From: Thiopseudomonas alkaliphila
GTDB taxonomy: Bacteria > Pseudomonadota > Gammaproteobacteria > Pseudomonadales > Pseudomonadaceae
Reading direction: 5' to 3'
Assembly: GCF_001267175.1 (NCBI RefSeq)
Contig: NZ_CP012358.1
Coordinates: 1,652,501-1,716,500 of the forward strand
DNA: 64,000 bases
Shown here: positions 29,165 through 40,415 of the stretch, piece after piece
Layout of the letters: each line of letters opens with the position of its first letter
Position numbering within the stretch: the stretch's first letter is position 1
The notes under the pieces: generated by a model
Seen by the model: the letters and a program-made list of their open reading frames with translations, nothing else
Told to the model about the DNA's origin: nothing
Database searches by the model: none
Position numbers and translations under genes: made by a program

Positions 29165-29743
29165 TTACTGACGCACACCTTCAACAGACAAAGTCAGATA
29201 AACTGTTTCAGCGGCTGGGCCCAATTGCGCCTTGATGCCAAAATCAGCCAGCTTTAACTCGGTAGTTCCTTCAAAACCAGCACGATAGCCACCCCAAGGG
29301 TCATCACCAGCGCCAATAAACTGCGCCTTAATCGTCACTGGCTGCGTTACTCCATTGAGAGTTAAATCACCCACAATATCCGCCGTACCTTCACCGGTTT
29401 CCAGCACTTGTGTTGACACAAAGCTTGCTTCAGGGTGTTTGCTGGTGTTTAAAAAATCAGCGGCCCGTAAGTGCTTATCACGCTCGGCATGATTAGAGTC
29501 GATACTGGCCGTTTTGATTTTAACCTGTACTTGACTGGCTTCTGGCTGTGCCGGATCGTAACTAAAACTGCCATCAAAATCTTTAAAAGTACCGTAAAGC
29601 CAGCTATAACCTAGATGGCTGATTTTAAAATTAATAAAGGCATGTTGACCTTCTTTATCAATTTGATAATCGGCTGCGCTGGCTTGCTGTGCAACCAGCA
29701 AACTAGACGCAAGCAAAGTGGTGGCAAAAAGCTTTTTAAGCAT
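29165..29743 (-). CDS. YceI family periplasmic protein
   Basis: 192 aa. Signal peptide (residues 1-23, ending ASA) then a YceI lipocalin-like barrel that binds an isoprenoid such as ubiquinone in characterised members ([20 protein letters not shown], then [12 protein letters not shown]). It follows a cytochrome b561 gene after 11 nt; that pair is very common and suggests a shared role in periplasmic quinone or oxidant handling, but the reaction is unknown. Confidence 0.93.
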   Translation of the reverse strand: MLKKLFATTLLASSLLVAQQASAADYQIDKEGQHAFINFKISHLGYSWLYGTFKDFDGSFSYDPAQPEASQVQVKIKTASIDSNHAERDKHLRAADFLNTSKHPEASFVSTQVLETGEGTADIVGDLTLNGVTQPVTIKAQFIGAGDDPWGGYRAGFEGTTELKLADFGIKAQLGPAAETVYLTLSVEGVRQ

Positions 29744-29754
29744 GGTCGTTCCTC

Positions 29755-30306
29755 TTAGTTAGATTTGCCTAGCATGCGGCTAAGCGTTGCATCGCGATCA
29801 ATCAGATGATGTTTAATCGCCGCCAGTGCGTGCAATGCTGCTAATACAATCACACTCCAAGCTGCGTATAAATGTACAGTTCCGGCAATATCTGCCTGAT
29901 TAGGCAAACCGCTGATTAATACCGGCCAATCAAAGAGCCCAAAAAAACTAATCGGGCGCCCATCAGCAGTCGAAATTAAATAGCCAGAAATTAACACCGT
30001 AAATAGCCCTAGATATAAAAGCCCCTGCACTGCTTTGGCAAGGATCAACTCCCAACGTTGGTGGGTTGCTATCGGGGCGGTTCGCGGTTGACGAACTCGC
30101 CAAATCAGCCGCAGTAGCATCAGTAATAACAGTAAACTGCCAAAGCTTTTATGAAGATCAGGTGCCGTGCGATACCAGCTGTCGTAATAGCTCAGTCCTG
30201 TCATCCACAGCCCCAAGGCAAAGAGCCCAATTACCATCAGCGCGACCAGCCAATGTAAGGTAATGGTTAACCTATCGTAACCCGCCGCCTGTTTTGTATG
30301 CGCCAT
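29755..30306 (-). CDS. Cytochrome b561
   Basis: 183-aa four-helix integral membrane dihaem cytochrome. The first helix [19 protein letters not shown] carries a haem His, and further histidines occur in [16 protein letters not shown] and [10 protein letters not shown]. It can move electrons between quinones and periplasmic acceptors, or reduce superoxide as shown for E. coli CybB. Paired with the YceI gene immediately downstream. Confidence 0.92.
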   Translation of the reverse strand: MAHTKQAAGYDRLTITLHWLVALMVIGLFALGLWMTGLSYYDSWYRTAPDLHKSFGSLLLLLMLLRLIWRVRQPRTAPIATHQRWELILAKAVQGLLYLGLFTVLISGYLISTADGRPISFFGLFDWPVLISGLPNQADIAGTVHLYAAWSVIVLAALHALAAIKHHLIDRDATLSRMLGKSN

Positions 30307-30356
30307 ATTTAATCCTTCAGTGCTTTATTAGGGTTCAAGCGTTAATCAACAGCCAT

Positions 30357-30388
30357 AAAAAATCCGAGCGTAGACTCGGATTTTTTTA
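30357..30388 (-). terminator. Intrinsic terminator after the azurin gene
   Basis: AATCCGAG, 6-nt loop, CTCGGATT flanked by A- and T-runs on either side. It lies about 60 nt beyond the azurin stop and upstream of cytochrome b561, isolating the two units. Confidence 0.88.
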
Positions 30389-30449
30389 TTAAGAGCAATG
30401 GTTGCTTAGCAGTGCTCAAACAAACCACTTTGACTAACGCTTTAAACGA

Positions 30450-30899
30450 TTAGTCGACCAGTTTTAAGGTGCCATTCATCATGGCAAAGTGGCCTGGGAA
30501 CGAGCAGAAATAAGAGTACTCTTCATCTGCTGCTAACTTACTCACATCAAAGGTTACGCTGGTTTCTTCACCGCCACCTACAACTTCAGTGTGAGCCAGA
30601 ACCCGCTCATCAGCATCATTTACGTAGTTTTTCTCAGCACCCTGTGCCATACCTTCTTGGGCAACGGCTTGATAATCAGCAGTTTTTGATAATACCCAGT
30701 TATGGCCCATGGTTGAGGCAGGTAATTTACCTACGTGCTTGAGGTTAACAGTAAACTTCTCACAGCTTTTTTTAACATCAATATGAGAAGTATCCCAAGT
30801 CATAGCGTCAGTGGCTTCAATTGTTACTGCACAGTCATCGGCAAATGCAGGCACAGCTAGAGCAGTGAATACAGTTGCCACAGCTAGTTTACGGATCAT
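30450..30899 (-). CDS. azu: Azurin
   Basis: 149-aa periplasmic blue copper electron carrier. Signal peptide at 1-20 (AFA). The copper ligands are all present: Gly65-His66 (GHNW), Cys132, His137 and Met141 ([10 protein letters not shown]), exactly 20 residues beyond the mature azurin numbering; the structural disulfide cysteines 23 and 46 are kept. Likely electron donor to the nearby peroxidase or to denitrification enzymes. AAGGAG lies before the ATG. Its own terminator is downstream. Confidence 0.97.
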   Translation of the reverse strand: MIRKLAVATVFTALAVPAFADDCAVTIEATDAMTWDTSHIDVKKSCEKFTVNLKHVGKLPASTMGHNWVLSKTADYQAVAQEGMAQGAEKNYVNDADERVLAHTEVVGGGEETSVTFDVSKLAADEEYSYFCSFPGHFAMMNGTLKLVD

Positions 30900-31019
30900 A
30901 ATAATCTCCTTGCCTCGTATAGTACTTTATATAAAAGATAGCGCATCAATTAAGAATGCATATCGTTATTGTAACAGACTCTAGAACCAGTAAATTTATC
31001 CGTACCCTTTTGAAACATT

Positions 31020-31484
31020 TTAGATCTGAGCTTGCAAGTAATTCTGTAATCCGATTTTTTCAATCAAACCTAACTGCTTTTCTAGCCAATAGGTGTGGTC
31101 TTCTTCAGTATCGCGCAATTGTGCTAACAACATATCCCGTGACACAAAATCACCATGCTGCTCACACAGTTGCATAGCCGCTGTTAGGTTTTTTTGCACT
31201 TCATATTCCAATGCCAAATCTTTACGCAGCATTTCTGGGACATCAGCCCCAGGAGTAAAGGCATGGGGACGCATATCAGGCGTGCCCTCTAAAAATAAAA
31301 TACGGCGCAAAATAGCATCTGCGTGCTGGGTTTCTTCTTCCATTTCATGGTTAATCCGCTCATACAGCTTAGATAAACCAAAATCTTCGTAATAACGTGA
31401 ATGAATAAAATACTGATCACGTGCCGCTAGCTCGCCACGCAATAATTCGACGAGACACGCCACTACTTCTGGATGTCCTTGCAT
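31020..31484 (-). CDS. ftnA: Bacterial ferritin FtnA (bacterioferritin family, no haem ligand)
   Basis: 154-aa iron-storage protein. Ferroxidase ligands Glu18, Glu51, His54, Glu127 and His130 are in place, but the residue that binds haem in bacterioferritin (Met52) is Thr (EEETQHAD). The sequence matches P. aeruginosa FtnA, formerly called BfrA, rather than haem-bearing BfrB. ATG at 31484 has AGGG 8 nt upstream; the frame open to 31511 is not needed. Confidence 0.9.
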   Translation of the reverse strand: MQGHPEVVACLVELLRGELAARDQYFIHSRYYEDFGLSKLYERINHEMEEETQHADAILRRILFLEGTPDMRPHAFTPGADVPEMLRKDLALEYEVQKNLTAAMQLCEQHGDFVSRDMLLAQLRDTEEDHTYWLEKQLGLIEKIGLQNYLQAQI

Positions 31485-31567
31485 AATAGCTACCCTCTCA
31501 TGTTGTATCACTGTCTAGACTCAAGCATTGACTATCGGTTCAGCTTGATTGACCGCTTGCTAAAAGT

Positions 31568-31595
31568 AAACAGCCCGCATCATGGCGGGCTGTTT
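31568..31595 (-). terminator. Terminator after fba
   Basis: AACAGCCCGC/GCGGGCTGTT stem (10 bp, about 6-nt loop) just beyond the fba stop; on the minus strand TTTACTTTTA follows. Confidence 0.7.
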
Positions 31596-31601
31596 GCAGC
31601 A

Positions 31602-32666
31602 TTACTTGGTTTTAGCGTAAAGCTCACCACTGGCGTAGCGCTGGTACATTTTTTCTAAAGAGATCGGCTTAATTTTATCCGCCTGTCCTGCTGCACCAAA
31701 GGCTTCGTAGCGAGCAATACAGATATCGCGCATGGCCGTTACGGTTTCGCCAAAGAACTTACGTGGGTCAAACTCGCTAGGGTTGTGCGCCATGTAACGA
31801 CGCATCGCCCCGGTCGAGGCTAAACGTAAGTCCGTATCAATATTGACTTTACGCACACCGTGCTTGATTCCTTCAACGATTTCTTCAACCGGTACACCGT
31901 AGGTTTCTTTAATATCGCCACCGTATTCGTTGATAATCGCTAACCACTCTTGTGGCACTGAGCTCGAACCGTGCATCACTAAGTGAGTATCTGGAATACG
32001 CTTATGGATTTCTTTAATCCGCTCGATGGCTAAAGTGTCGCCGGTAGGTGGTTTAGTAAACTTGTACGCCCCATGGCTCGTACCAATGGCAATAGCCAAG
32101 GCATCAACCTGGGTTTTACGCACAAAGTCAGCGGCTTCTTCAGGGTCAGTTAGCATTTGCTCAAGATCCAGCACACCTTCTGCGCCGATGCCATCTTCTT
32201 CACCGGCCATACCGGTTTCTAAACTGCCTAAGCAACCCAGCTCACCTTCCACTGAAACACCACAGGCATGCGCCATTTCTACTGTGCGGCGAGTAACTTC
32301 AACGTTGTACTCGTAGGTGGTCGGGGTTTTACCGTCTTCACCTAAAGAGCCATCCATCATCACTGAAGAGAAGCCCAGCTGAATGGAACGCTGGCACACA
32401 TCAGGACTGGTACCGTGGTCTTGGTGCATACATACCGGAATATGCGGAAACTCTTCAATGGCAGCCAAAATTAAGTGACGTAAAAACGGAGCACCCGCAT
32501 ACTTACGCGCCCCAGCTGAGGCCTGCACAATCACGGGTGAGTTTGTTTTATCAGCCGCTTCCATGATGGCGCGCATCTGCTCTAAGTTGTTAACGTTGAA
32601 TGCTGGTAGGCCGTAACTAAATTCGGCAGCATGATCCAGCAATTGACGCATGCTGATAAGAGCCAT
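31602..32666 (-). CDS. fba: Class II fructose-bisphosphate aldolase
   Basis: 354 aa, zinc-dependent. Reversible cleavage of fructose-1,6-bisphosphate in gluconeogenesis and the pentose cycle. Metal-binding HQDHG (in [10 protein letters not shown]), the [11 protein letters not shown] block, HGSSSVP and NIDTDLR motifs are clear. Last gene of tkt-epd-pgk-fba; a perfect hairpin lies between it and pgk. Confidence 0.97.
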   Translation of the reverse strand: MALISMRQLLDHAAEFSYGLPAFNVNNLEQMRAIMEAADKTNSPVIVQASAGARKYAGAPFLRHLILAAIEEFPHIPVCMHQDHGTSPDVCQRSIQLGFSSVMMDGSLGEDGKTPTTYEYNVEVTRRTVEMAHACGVSVEGELGCLGSLETGMAGEEDGIGAEGVLDLEQMLTDPEEAADFVRKTQVDALAIAIGTSHGAYKFTKPPTGDTLAIERIKEIHKRIPDTHLVMHGSSSVPQEWLAIINEYGGDIKETYGVPVEEIVEGIKHGVRKVNIDTDLRLASTGAMRRYMAHNPSEFDPRKFFGETVTAMRDICIARYEAFGAAGQADKIKPISLEKMYQRYASGELYAKTK

Positions 32667-32700
32667 AATGTTCTCCCATTGGGTCGTTAATTCTTAAATC

Positions 32701-32723
32701 CTGCGTCAGTATAACTGACGCAG
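32701..32723 (-). other. Perfect hairpin between pgk and fba
   Basis: Nine-bp stem CTGCGTCAG/CTGACGCAG with loop TATAA (5 nt) in the 67-nt gap. No T-run follows on the minus strand. Likely RNA processing, stability or partial attenuation signal. Confidence 0.6.
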
Positions 32724-32733
32724 TTAATCTGTT

Positions 32734-33897
32734 TTACGCCTTAGCGCGTTGTTCTAAAATTTCTACTGCCGGTAAGACTTTGCCTTCAACAAATTCTAAG
32801 AACGCGCCACCACCGGTTGAAATATACGAAATATTTTGTGCGACATTATACTTATCAATCGCGGCTAAGGTGTCACCGCCACCAGCAATTGAGAATGCTG
32901 AACTCTGGGCAATGGCTTCTGCTAGCACCTTAGTACCGTTACCAAACTGATCAAACTCAAATACGCCAACCGGGCCGTTCCATAAAATGGTACCGGAGCT
33001 TTTGAGCAGCTCAGCAAAGCTGGCTGCAGTTTCTGGACCAATATCTAAGATCATATCGTCAGCTGCCACATCAGCTACCGCTTTAACCGTAGCCTCTGCA
33101 TCTGCAGCAAAAGCTTTCGCTACCACTACGTCTACCGGCAAGGGCACGCTGACCTTCGCAGCAATCGCTTTGGCAGTTTCTACTAGCTCAGCTTCATATA
33201 ACGACTTGCCTACCGGATAACCCGCAGCCGCTAAGAAAGTGTTGGCAATACCACCACCCACAATCAATTGATCACAGATTTCCGCCAAACTATTGAGCAC
33301 ATCTAACTTAGTAGATACTTTTGAGCCAGCTACAATCGCTGCCATCGGCTGCGCCGGTTGATCTAAAGCCTTACCTAATGCCTCAAGTTCAGCAGCTAAC
33401 AAAGGACCGGCACAGGCCACTTTCGCGAACTTTGCCACTCCGTGGGTTGAACCTTGAGCACGATGCGCCGTGCCAAATGCATCCATCACAAAAACATCAC
33501 ACAGGGCGGCATATTGCTGAGCCAACTCATCAGTATTTTTCTTTTCACCGAGGTTAAAACGCACGTTTTCTAGCAAAACAATTTCGCCGGGCTTAACTTC
33601 CACACCCTCTAAATAGTCACGCACTAAGGGGACTTCACGACCTAACGCCGTGGATAAGTACTCAGCCACCGGGGCTAAGCTATTTTCTTGACTAAACTGT
33701 CCTTCTTCAGGACGACCTAAGTGTGAGCAGACCAGAACCGCAGCACCCTGCTCAAGGGCTAAACGAATGGTCGGCAATGAAGCTAAAATCCGTGCATCAC
33801 TTTGTACTTTGCCGTCTTTTACTGGCACGTTTAAGTCTTCACGAATCAATACTCGCTGACCTTTTAGATCAACGTCAGTCATTTTTAAAACAGTCAT
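32734..33897 (-). CDS. pgk: Phosphoglycerate kinase
   Basis: 387 aa, normal length. Transfers phosphate between 1,3-bisphosphoglycerate and ADP. N-terminal [23 protein letters not shown] and LENVRF, and the nucleotide-binding C-domain ([15 protein letters not shown]) are present. The ATG at 33897 with AAGGA upstream is the start; the open frame to 33984 overlaps epd. It begins 2 nt after the epd stop. Confidence 0.98.
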   Translation of the reverse strand: MTVLKMTDVDLKGQRVLIREDLNVPVKDGKVQSDARILASLPTIRLALEQGAAVLVCSHLGRPEEGQFSQENSLAPVAEYLSTALGREVPLVRDYLEGVEVKPGEIVLLENVRFNLGEKKNTDELAQQYAALCDVFVMDAFGTAHRAQGSTHGVAKFAKVACAGPLLAAELEALGKALDQPAQPMAAIVAGSKVSTKLDVLNSLAEICDQLIVGGGIANTFLAAAGYPVGKSLYEAELVETAKAIAAKVSVPLPVDVVVAKAFAADAEATVKAVADVAADDMILDIGPETAASFAELLKSSGTILWNGPVGVFEFDQFGNGTKVLAEAIAQSSAFSIAGGGDTLAAIDKYNVAQNISYISTGGGAFLEFVEGKVLPAVEILEQRAKA

Positions 33898-33899
33898 AG

Positions 33900-34961
33900 T
33901 CAGTCCTTGTATGGGCTGGAAGTAGAGGGTGAAAGTGCTAATAAATACTCGGCAACATCGAGCATACGGTTGGCAAAGCCCCATTCATTATCAAACCACA
34001 CCAGCAAGTTCACCAAATGTCCGCCAGACACCTGAGTTTGGCTGGCATCAATAATGGCTGAATGGGGGTCATGATTAAAATCACAACTGGCGTGGGGTAA
34101 TTCGGTATAACCCAGCAGCCCTTGCAGCGGGCCTTGTTGGGAAGCAGCAAACAGCAACTGATTAAGCTGCTGCACGCTTGTGGCCTGTTTCACCTGCAAA
34201 GTAATATCTAGGCAAGAAACGTTGACCGTGGGCACACGCAATGCTTTGCATTGCACGCGACCGGTTAAACTTGGGAGCAATCGCTCAATGCCACGGGCTA
34301 ATCCGGTGGATACTGGAATAATCGACTGAAACGCTGAGCGAGTGCGGCGTAAATCTTCATGGTGATAGGCATCGATAACCGGCTGATCATTCATCGCCGA
34401 ATGAATCGTGGTAATAATTGCCTGCTCGATACCTAGCTGCTGCTCCAGCAATTGCAATACAGGTACGCTGCAATTGGTGGTGCAAGAAGCATTAGAAATC
34501 AGGGTTTCCGCCCCAGTTAACTGCTGGTGATTAACCCCATACACAATGGTGGCATCCACATCGGCGGCGCTTTGCATCGGTTGTGAAAACAATACCTTAG
34601 GCGCGCCAGCCGTAATAAAACGCTGGCCTTGCTCGCGGGTAGTGTATTGGCCAGAACACTCCAGCAATAAATCAATGCCTAATCCAGCCCAGTCAATCGC
34701 TTCCGGCTGCGCTTGACGCAATACCTGGGTGCAGACCCCATTGATATGCAAGCAATCACCTTCAACTCGCACTTCGCCAGGAAAACGGCCGTGGGTTGAA
34801 TCAAAGCGAGTCAGATACTCAATACTGGCTTGGTCTGCGAGATCATTGATCGCAACAATCTCAATCGCCCGACCCTGCGCCTGTTCATAGAGCGCACGTA
34901 AGGTGCAGCGACCAATTCGACCGTACCCATTGATGGCAACTTTGAATAGATTGTTGTGCAT
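33900..34961 (-). CDS. epd: D-erythrose-4-phosphate dehydrogenase (GapA-like)
   Basis: 353-aa NAD-dependent dehydrogenase of the GAPDH superfamily. NAD-binding [10 protein letters not shown] at the N-terminus, catalytic cysteine in SNASCTTNC, then TIHSAMNDQ and [12 protein letters not shown], which match Epd rather than glycolytic GAPDH (TVHATT). It oxidises erythrose-4-phosphate for pyridoxal phosphate synthesis; some GAPDH activity cannot be excluded. Directly upstream of pgk in the tkt-epd-pgk-fba cluster typical of Pseudomonas. Confidence 0.92.
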   Translation of the reverse strand: MHNNLFKVAINGYGRIGRCTLRALYEQAQGRAIEIVAINDLADQASIEYLTRFDSTHGRFPGEVRVEGDCLHINGVCTQVLRQAQPEAIDWAGLGIDLLLECSGQYTTREQGQRFITAGAPKVLFSQPMQSAADVDATIVYGVNHQQLTGAETLISNASCTTNCSVPVLQLLEQQLGIEQAIITTIHSAMNDQPVIDAYHHEDLRRTRSAFQSIIPVSTGLARGIERLLPSLTGRVQCKALRVPTVNVSCLDITLQVKQATSVQQLNQLLFAASQQGPLQGLLGYTELPHASCDFNHDPHSAIIDASQTQVSGGHLVNLLVWFDNEWGFANRMLDVAEYLLALSPSTSSPYKD

Positions 34962-34980
34962 TTGATCTCTACTTAAAGCA

Positions 34981-35007
34981 GTAGACCTAGCGCTGGGCTA
35001 GGTCTAC
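34981..35007 (-). other. Perfect 11-bp hairpin between tkt and epd
   Basis: GTAGACCTAGC/GCTAGGTCTAC with a 5-nt loop (GCTGG), filling half of the 55-nt gap between the two genes. No U-tract. Could decouple tkt from epd expression or protect an mRNA end. Confidence 0.65.
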
Positions 35008-35016
35008 AAAACGGAT

Positions 35017-37014
35017 TTAGTCTTCCAGCAATTCAGCAGCCGTGCTTAGCACATTATCTAAGGTGAAACCAAACACCTCAAATAACTGCCCTGCCGGTGC
35101 GGACTCACCGTAAGAGTGCATACCAATTACGCGGCCATCAAGGCCCACATATTTGTACCAGTAGTCTGCATGAGCGGCTTCAATGGCAATTCGTGCGCCC
35201 ACTTCAATCGGTAATACCGACTGCTTGTACTCAGCACTTTGCGCATCAAACACGCTGGTGCACGGCATGGATACCACTCGCACCTTGCGCCCTTGCTCAG
35301 TCAGAGCTTGATAAGCCTGGACTGCTAAGCCCACCTCAGAACCAGTGGCAATTAAAATAAGCTCAGGCTCACCTTGGCAATCCCGCAGAATATAACCACC
35401 TTGCTCAATCGCAGCAATTTGCTGCTCGCTACGTGCTTGATGATCTAAGTTCTGGCGACTAAAAATCAGTGCACTTGGGCCATGCTGACGCTCTAATGCA
35501 TATTTCCACGCCACCGCAGACTCAACTGCATCAGCTGGACGCCAAGTGTCTAAGTTAGGCGTCGTACGTAAGCTAGCTAACTGCTCAATTGGCTGGTGAG
35601 TTGGACCATCCTCACCTAGACCGATAGAGTCGTGGGTGAATACGTACAACACCCGCTGCTTCATTAATGCTGACATACGCACCGCATTGCGCGCGTACTC
35701 CATAAACATTAAGAAGGTCGCACCGTAAGGAATTAAGCCACCATGTAGGGCAATACCGTTCATAATGGCGCTCATACCAAACTCACGCACGCCATAGAAC
35801 ACGTAGTTGCCCGTAGCATCGTCCGCAGTAACCCCTTTACAGCCAGACCATAACGTTAGGTTAGAACCCGCTAAGTCGGCTGAGCCGCCAAGCAACTCAG
35901 GTAATAACGGGCCATAGGCATTTAAACTATTTTGGCTGGCTTTACGGCTAGCAATGCTTTCACCTTTGGCTACCACTTCGGCAATGTAAGCGGCGGCTTT
36001 ATCAGCAAAATCAGCTGGCAGATCACCAGCCATGCGGCGCTTAAATTCAGCGGCTAACTCAGGGTATTCCACCGCATAAGCTGCGAAACGCTGATTCCAC
36101 TCATCTTCTGCGGCTTGACCTTTGGCTTTGGCGTCCCACTCTTCGTAAAGGCGAGTGGGTACTTCAAACGGGCCATATTCCCAGCCCAATTCTTTTTTGG
36201 TCAGCTCAATTTCTTCTAAACCAAGGGGTGCACCATGGCTGCTTTCTGAGCCCGCTTTATTTGGCGAGCCGAAACCAATGGTGGTTTTACAGCAAATTAA
36301 GGTCGGTTTATCGCTTTCGCGCGCGGCTTCTAAGGCCACTTCGAGCTCATCGGCGTTGTGACCATCCACATTGCGGATCACATGCCAGCCGTAGGATTCA
36401 AAGCGACGCGGCGTATCATCACTAAACCAACCAGTCACCTGGCCATCAATCGAGATGCCGTTATCGTCATAGAAAGCGGTCAGTTTGTTTAAACCTAAAG
36501 TACCTGCCAGTGAACACACTTCATGGGAAATACCTTCCATCATGCAGCCATCACCTAAAAACACGTAGGTTTGGTGATCAACGATGTCATGGCCGTCACG
36601 GTTAAACTGCGCCGCCATAATTTTTTCTGCCAGCGCAAAACCTACGGCATTGGCAATTCCTTGCCCCAGCGGTCCCGTAGTGGTTTCAACGCCTGGGGTG
36701 TAACCCAATTCAGGGTGACCTGGGGTGCGGCTGTTAAGCTGGCGGAAGTTTTTCAAATCATCCAGGGTCACGTCGTACCCGGTGAGATGCAATAAAGAGT
36801 AAATCAGCATAGAGCCATGTCCATTGGACAGGACAAAACGATCACGATCGACCCAGTGTGGGTTGTTCGGATTATGTTTTAACTGGCCATGCCATAACAC
36901 CTCGGCAATGTCCGCCATGCCCATTGGGGCACCCGGATGGCCGCTGTTGGCTTTTTGCACGGCATCCATACTCAGTGCACGAATGGCATTGGCTCGCTCG
37001 CGACGGCTAGGCAT
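35017..37014 (-). CDS. tkt: Transketolase
   Basis: 665 aa thiamine-diphosphate enzyme of the pentose phosphate pathway. Visible: [12 protein letters not shown], the ThDP motif [15 protein letters not shown], the C-terminal [17 protein letters not shown] and [17 protein letters not shown] lies upstream of the ATG. First gene of the sugar-phosphate cluster. Confidence 0.98.
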   Translation of the reverse strand: MPSRRERANAIRALSMDAVQKANSGHPGAPMGMADIAEVLWHGQLKHNPNNPHWVDRDRFVLSNGHGSMLIYSLLHLTGYDVTLDDLKNFRQLNSRTPGHPELGYTPGVETTTGPLGQGIANAVGFALAEKIMAAQFNRDGHDIVDHQTYVFLGDGCMMEGISHEVCSLAGTLGLNKLTAFYDDNGISIDGQVTGWFSDDTPRRFESYGWHVIRNVDGHNADELEVALEAARESDKPTLICCKTTIGFGSPNKAGSESSHGAPLGLEEIELTKKELGWEYGPFEVPTRLYEEWDAKAKGQAAEDEWNQRFAAYAVEYPELAAEFKRRMAGDLPADFADKAAAYIAEVVAKGESIASRKASQNSLNAYGPLLPELLGGSADLAGSNLTLWSGCKGVTADDATGNYVFYGVREFGMSAIMNGIALHGGLIPYGATFLMFMEYARNAVRMSALMKQRVLYVFTHDSIGLGEDGPTHQPIEQLASLRTTPNLDTWRPADAVESAVAWKYALERQHGPSALIFSRQNLDHQARSEQQIAAIEQGGYILRDCQGEPELILIATGSEVGLAVQAYQALTEQGRKVRVVSMPCTSVFDAQSAEYKQSVLPIEVGARIAIEAAHADYWYKYVGLDGRVIGMHSYGESAPAGQLFEVFGFTLDNVLSTAAELLED

Positions 37015-37146
37015 CGGTGAATCTCCTGGAATCTAAATACGGTAAAGCGCCTATTTTCGCCCACCCAGCCCTTCTGGGCAATGGCTAAATACGTTCTGCG
37101 GGTTTTCTCGCCAGTTATCCCAGCCGCTACCTTAATTTAAAGTCGC

Positions 37147-37896
37147 TCAATCGCTAGTTAGCGGCCTTGCCTTAGGCGTCCGCGCTAAGCAATAAACATC
37201 TACTCTGGTAGCGCCTGCCGCCAATAATAGGCGGGCCAGTTTTTGCACACTGGCGCCCGTTGTCATGACATCATCCAAAACCGCAATATGCCGCTGCTGA
37301 ATACTAGGCGCTCGGGCTGACATAATACTAAAGCTACCCGCCACATTCATTTTACGTTGCGCTGCAGATAACTGTTGCTGAGCTGTTTTATCCGTGCGCT
37401 GAATAAAACGCGCCGCATACAACGGCAACTGTAAACTAGCGGCTAACCACTGAGCCATTAACTGTGCCTGATTAAATCCTCGTTTGCGTAACCGTGCTCT
37501 AGACAGTGGCATGGCCAGCAACAGATCCGGTGGCGTTAACCCCAAATCATAACGATAGGCTAACTCCCTCGCTAATAACTGGGTTAATAATTGCCCCAAT
37601 GGCCATGCCCGCTGGTGTTTAAAACGTGCAATAGCGGTATCTATTGGAAAATCAAATACTAGCGGCGCCACCACCTGCTGAAATACAAAACCTTCGGTGA
37701 CACAATCTGGACAGGCCGCATCAAGTGCCACATAGGGCAAGCCACACACAGTGCACGCTACGGTATTCCATGGCAGCTCTTCTTCACAGGGTTCGCACAG
37801 GGCATACCTATTGTGGCTACTAGCTAAACACAAGCTACAGGTTTGCCGAGCGGCACAGTAAGCCAAAACCTTGGTTAACCACGAATTAAACTGCAT
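37147..37896 (-). CDS. comF: ComF family phosphoribosyltransferase-like protein
   Basis: 249 aa. An N-terminal zinc-finger region (CSLC, CEPC, CTVC, CPDC pairs) precedes a PRTase domain with the PRPP motif IAVLDDVMTTGASVQ. ComF/GntX proteins are linked to competence and DNA uptake in other bacteria; the reaction is unknown. AAAAGGA lies before the ATG. It is divergent from bioB, as in Pseudomonas. Confidence 0.9.
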   Translation of the reverse strand: MQFNSWLTKVLAYCAARQTCSLCLASSHNRYALCEPCEEELPWNTVACTVCGLPYVALDAACPDCVTEGFVFQQVVAPLVFDFPIDTAIARFKHQRAWPLGQLLTQLLARELAYRYDLGLTPPDLLLAMPLSRARLRKRGFNQAQLMAQWLAASLQLPLYAARFIQRTDKTAQQQLSAAQRKMNVAGSFSIMSARAPSIQQRHIAVLDDVMTTGASVQKLARLLLAAGATRVDVYCLARTPKARPLTSD

Positions 37897-37999
37897 GTTT
37901 AAGTCCTTTTATCACCAGTAACCGCCATTCCTAGCGGCTTAGATCAGGGATTAACAACCGCCAACCACCCAACTAGTAAACCTTTAGCATTACCTATAG

Positions 38000-38028
38000 T
38001 TGACAACTTTCAGCTTCTAGTTGAGTAT
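38000..38028 (+). promoter_or_regulatory. Candidate promoter of the biotin operon
   Basis: TTGACA at 38000-38005, 17-nt spacer, GAGTAT at 38023-38028, about 50 nt upstream of bioB. The -35 is perfect but the -10 is poor. I did not find a convincing BirA-type operator. Confidence 0.35.
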
Positions 38029-38078
38029 TTAGCCATTCGCCCACTTTTTCTAGGGCCACTTAATAAGAAGGAAAGCCC

Positions 38079-39140
38079 ATGAGCGCCGTACACTCTTCCG
38101 TGACTCGCCACGACTGGCAACATGATCAAGTTAAAGCCTTATTTGAACTACCGTTCAATGATTTACTGTTTAAAGCCCAGAGCGTGCATCGCCAGCATTT
38201 TGATCCCAATCGAGTGCAAGTTTCTACCCTGCTTTCGATTAAGACTGGGGCCTGCCCTGAAGACTGCAAGTACTGCCCACAATCAGGTCATTACAACACC
38301 GGTCTCGATAAAGAAAAGCTGATGGAAGTACAGAAGGTACTAGAAGAGGCGAAGCGTGCCAAAGAGTTAGGCTCAACCCGCTTTTGCATGGGCGCGGCAT
38401 GGAAACATCCATCGGCTAAAGACATGCCCTATGTTCTAGAAATGGTCAAAGGCGTAAAAGCCATGGGCCTTGAAACCTGTATGACCCTGGGTAAGTTAAC
38501 CAAAGAGCAAACTGCCGAGCTGGCCCAAGCAGGGTTGGATTATTACAACCATAACCTTGATACCTCGCCCGAGTTTTACGGCAATATTATTACCACCCGC
38601 ACTTACTCTGATCGTTTAGAGACCCTCAGTTATGTACGCGATGCGGGAATGAAAATCTGTTCTGGCGGTATTTTAGGACTAGGTGAAACCCTCAATGATC
38701 GCATTGGCTTACTGTTGCAGCTAGCTAACTTACCTGAGCACCCTGAAAGTGTGCCGATTAATATGTTAGTTAAGGTAGAAGGCACACCTCTAGCGGATGA
38801 AAAAGAAGTGGATCCTTTTGATTTTATTCGTATGTTGGCGGTCGCCCGAATCATGATGCCAAAATCTCACGTACGTCTTTCAGCTGGCCGTGAGCAAATG
38901 AACGAGCAAACTCAAGCCCTAGCATTTTTTGCCGGTGCTAACTCGATTTTCTATGGTGAGAAACTGCTCACCACCGGTAACCCCCAAGCCGATAAAGACA
39001 TGCTGTTATTTAAGCGCTTAGGTATTCAACCAGAAGCCCGTGAAGAGCATGACGATGAAGTCCATCAAGCAGCTATTGAGCAAGCCTTAATCGAGCAGCG
39101 AGACTCACAGTTCTTCTATGACGCAGCCCAAACCCACTAG
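38079..39140 (+). CDS. bioB: Biotin synthase
   Basis: 353-aa radical-SAM enzyme that inserts sulfur into dethiobiotin. The [4Fe-4S]-SAM motif CPEDCKYC gives Cys59, Cys63 and Cys66; YNHNLDT and the C-terminal LSAGREQM with its [2Fe-2S] arginine are present. GAAGGA lies before the ATG. First gene of bioB-F-H-C-D. Confidence 0.98.
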   Translation: MSAVHSSVTRHDWQHDQVKALFELPFNDLLFKAQSVHRQHFDPNRVQVSTLLSIKTGACPEDCKYCPQSGHYNTGLDKEKLMEVQKVLEEAKRAKELGSTRFCMGAAWKHPSAKDMPYVLEMVKGVKAMGLETCMTLGKLTKEQTAELAQAGLDYYNHNLDTSPEFYGNIITTRTYSDRLETLSYVRDAGMKICSGGILGLGETLNDRIGLLLQLANLPEHPESVPINMLVKVEGTPLADEKEVDPFDFIRMLAVARIMMPKSHVRLSAGREQMNEQTQALAFFAGANSIFYGEKLLTTGNPQADKDMLLFKRLGIQPEAREEHDDEVHQAAIEQALIEQRDSQFFYDAAQTH

Positions 39141-39167
39141 CAGCAACCCTTAGCTGTAGTGTTTTAA

Positions 39168-39194
39168 GGTAGAGCGTAGCCAGTACGCTCTACC
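39168..39194 (+). other. Perfect 11-bp hairpin between bioB and bioF
   Basis: GGTAGAGCGTA/TACGCTCTACC with loop GCCAG (5 nt), 27 nt after the bioB stop and without a T-run. It may set different levels of bioB and the rest of the operon. Confidence 0.65.
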
Positions 39195-39248
39195 GCCTGC
39201 CTTATTTTTCGCATACCGCAGGTTGTCACCTTGTTTCGGTAACCACCC

Positions 39249-40415
39249 ATGAGTTTTAATTTATCCGCGCGCCTCGCTGTCCGTCGCGCTGAGCACCTGT
39301 ATCGCAGCCGTCCTTTACTGCAAAGCCCACAAGCGCCTGAAGTCATTGTCGATGGCCAAGCCTGCTTAGCCTTTTGTTCCAATGATTACTTGGGGCTGGC
39401 CAATCATCCTGAAGTGATTGCCGCCATGCAACAAGGTGCGGCGCGCTGGGGCGTAGGCGGTGGCGCCTCCCATTTAGTCATTGGCCACAGTGAACCCCAC
39501 CATCAATTAGAGCTAGCACTGGCGAAATTTACTGGCCGTGAACGGGCACTGTTAATGTCTACCGGCTACATGGCTAACTTAGCAGCAGTCACCGCCTTAG
39601 TCGGACAAGGGGATACGGTATTACATGATCGCCTCAATCATGCCTCATTGTTAGATGCTGGTATGTTGTCGGGCGCTCGTTTTACTCGCTATTTACATAA
39701 TGATTTAGCCAGCCTCGAACAACGCTTAAGCAAAGCCACAGGCAATCGACTGATTGTGACCGATGGCGTATTCAGTATGGATGGTGATCTGGCGCCGCTG
39801 CCTGAAATCTGCCAACTCGCCCAGCAACATAATGCTTGGGTGATGGTCGATGATGCCCACGGCTTTGGCCCACTCGGTGCTAGCGGCGGTGGCTGCGTAG
39901 AGCAAATGGGCTTAACCCAAACACAAGTGCCAGTGCTAGTCGGCACGCTAGGTAAGGCCTTTGGTAGTTCAGGTGCTTTTATTGCCGGCAGCGAAGAACT
40001 AATTGAAACCCTGATTCAGTTTGCTAGGCCCTATATTTACACCACCAGTCAGCCACCGGCGGTGGCTTGCGCCAGCCTCAAAAGCTTGGAATTAATTCAA
40101 ACCGAAGGCTGGCGGCGCGAGCATTTAAACCAACTCATTGCGCAATTTCGTGCAACTTTAATTGCAGCAAATATCCCGTTGATGAACAGCCACACGCCAA
40201 TTCAGCCGGTAGTGGTAGGCGATAGCGCGCAAGCGATGCAACTCTCGGCAAAACTACGCGAACAAGGAATTATTGTTGGAGCAATTCGACCGCCTACGGT
40301 TCCGGCCGGCAGCGCCCGCTTACGCATTACCTTGACCGCTGCCCACACCACAGAACAGGTGCAACGCGTGACTGATGCGCTAATTAAAGCCTGGCACGAG
40401 GTGATGCATGCTTAA
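39249..40415 (+). CDS. bioF: 8-amino-7-oxononanoate synthase
   Basis: 388 aa, PLP-dependent. Condenses pimeloyl-ACP with alanine. The Schiff-base lysine is Lys236 in [11 protein letters not shown]; the MVDDAHGFG aspartate and FCSNDYLGL substrate loop are seen. It follows bioB after a 108-nt gap carrying the hairpin and overlaps bioH by 8 nt. Confidence 0.97.
   Translation: MSFNLSARLAVRRAEHLYRSRPLLQSPQAPEVIVDGQACLAFCSNDYLGLANHPEVIAAMQQGAARWGVGGGASHLVIGHSEPHHQLELALAKFTGRERALLMSTGYMANLAAVTALVGQGDTVLHDRLNHASLLDAGMLSGARFTRYLHNDLASLEQRLSKATGNRLIVTDGVFSMDGDLAPLPEICQLAQQHNAWVMVDDAHGFGPLGASGGGCVEQMGLTQTQVPVLVGTLGKAFGSSGAFIAGSEELIETLIQFARPYIYTTSQPPAVACASLKSLELIQTEGWRREHLNQLIAQFRATLIAANIPLMNSHTPIQPVVVGDSAQAMQLSAKLREQGIIVGAIRPPTVPAGSARLRITLTAAHTTEQVQRVTDALIKAWHEVMHA

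Noticed and set aside
30900-31019. Possible FNR/ANR site upstream of azurin
   Set aside because: Only a TTGAT half-site is present; the second half does not match.
37897-38078. BirA-type operator in front of bioB
   Set aside because: No paired GTTTAC/GTAAAC-like half-sites were found; only a possible promoter.
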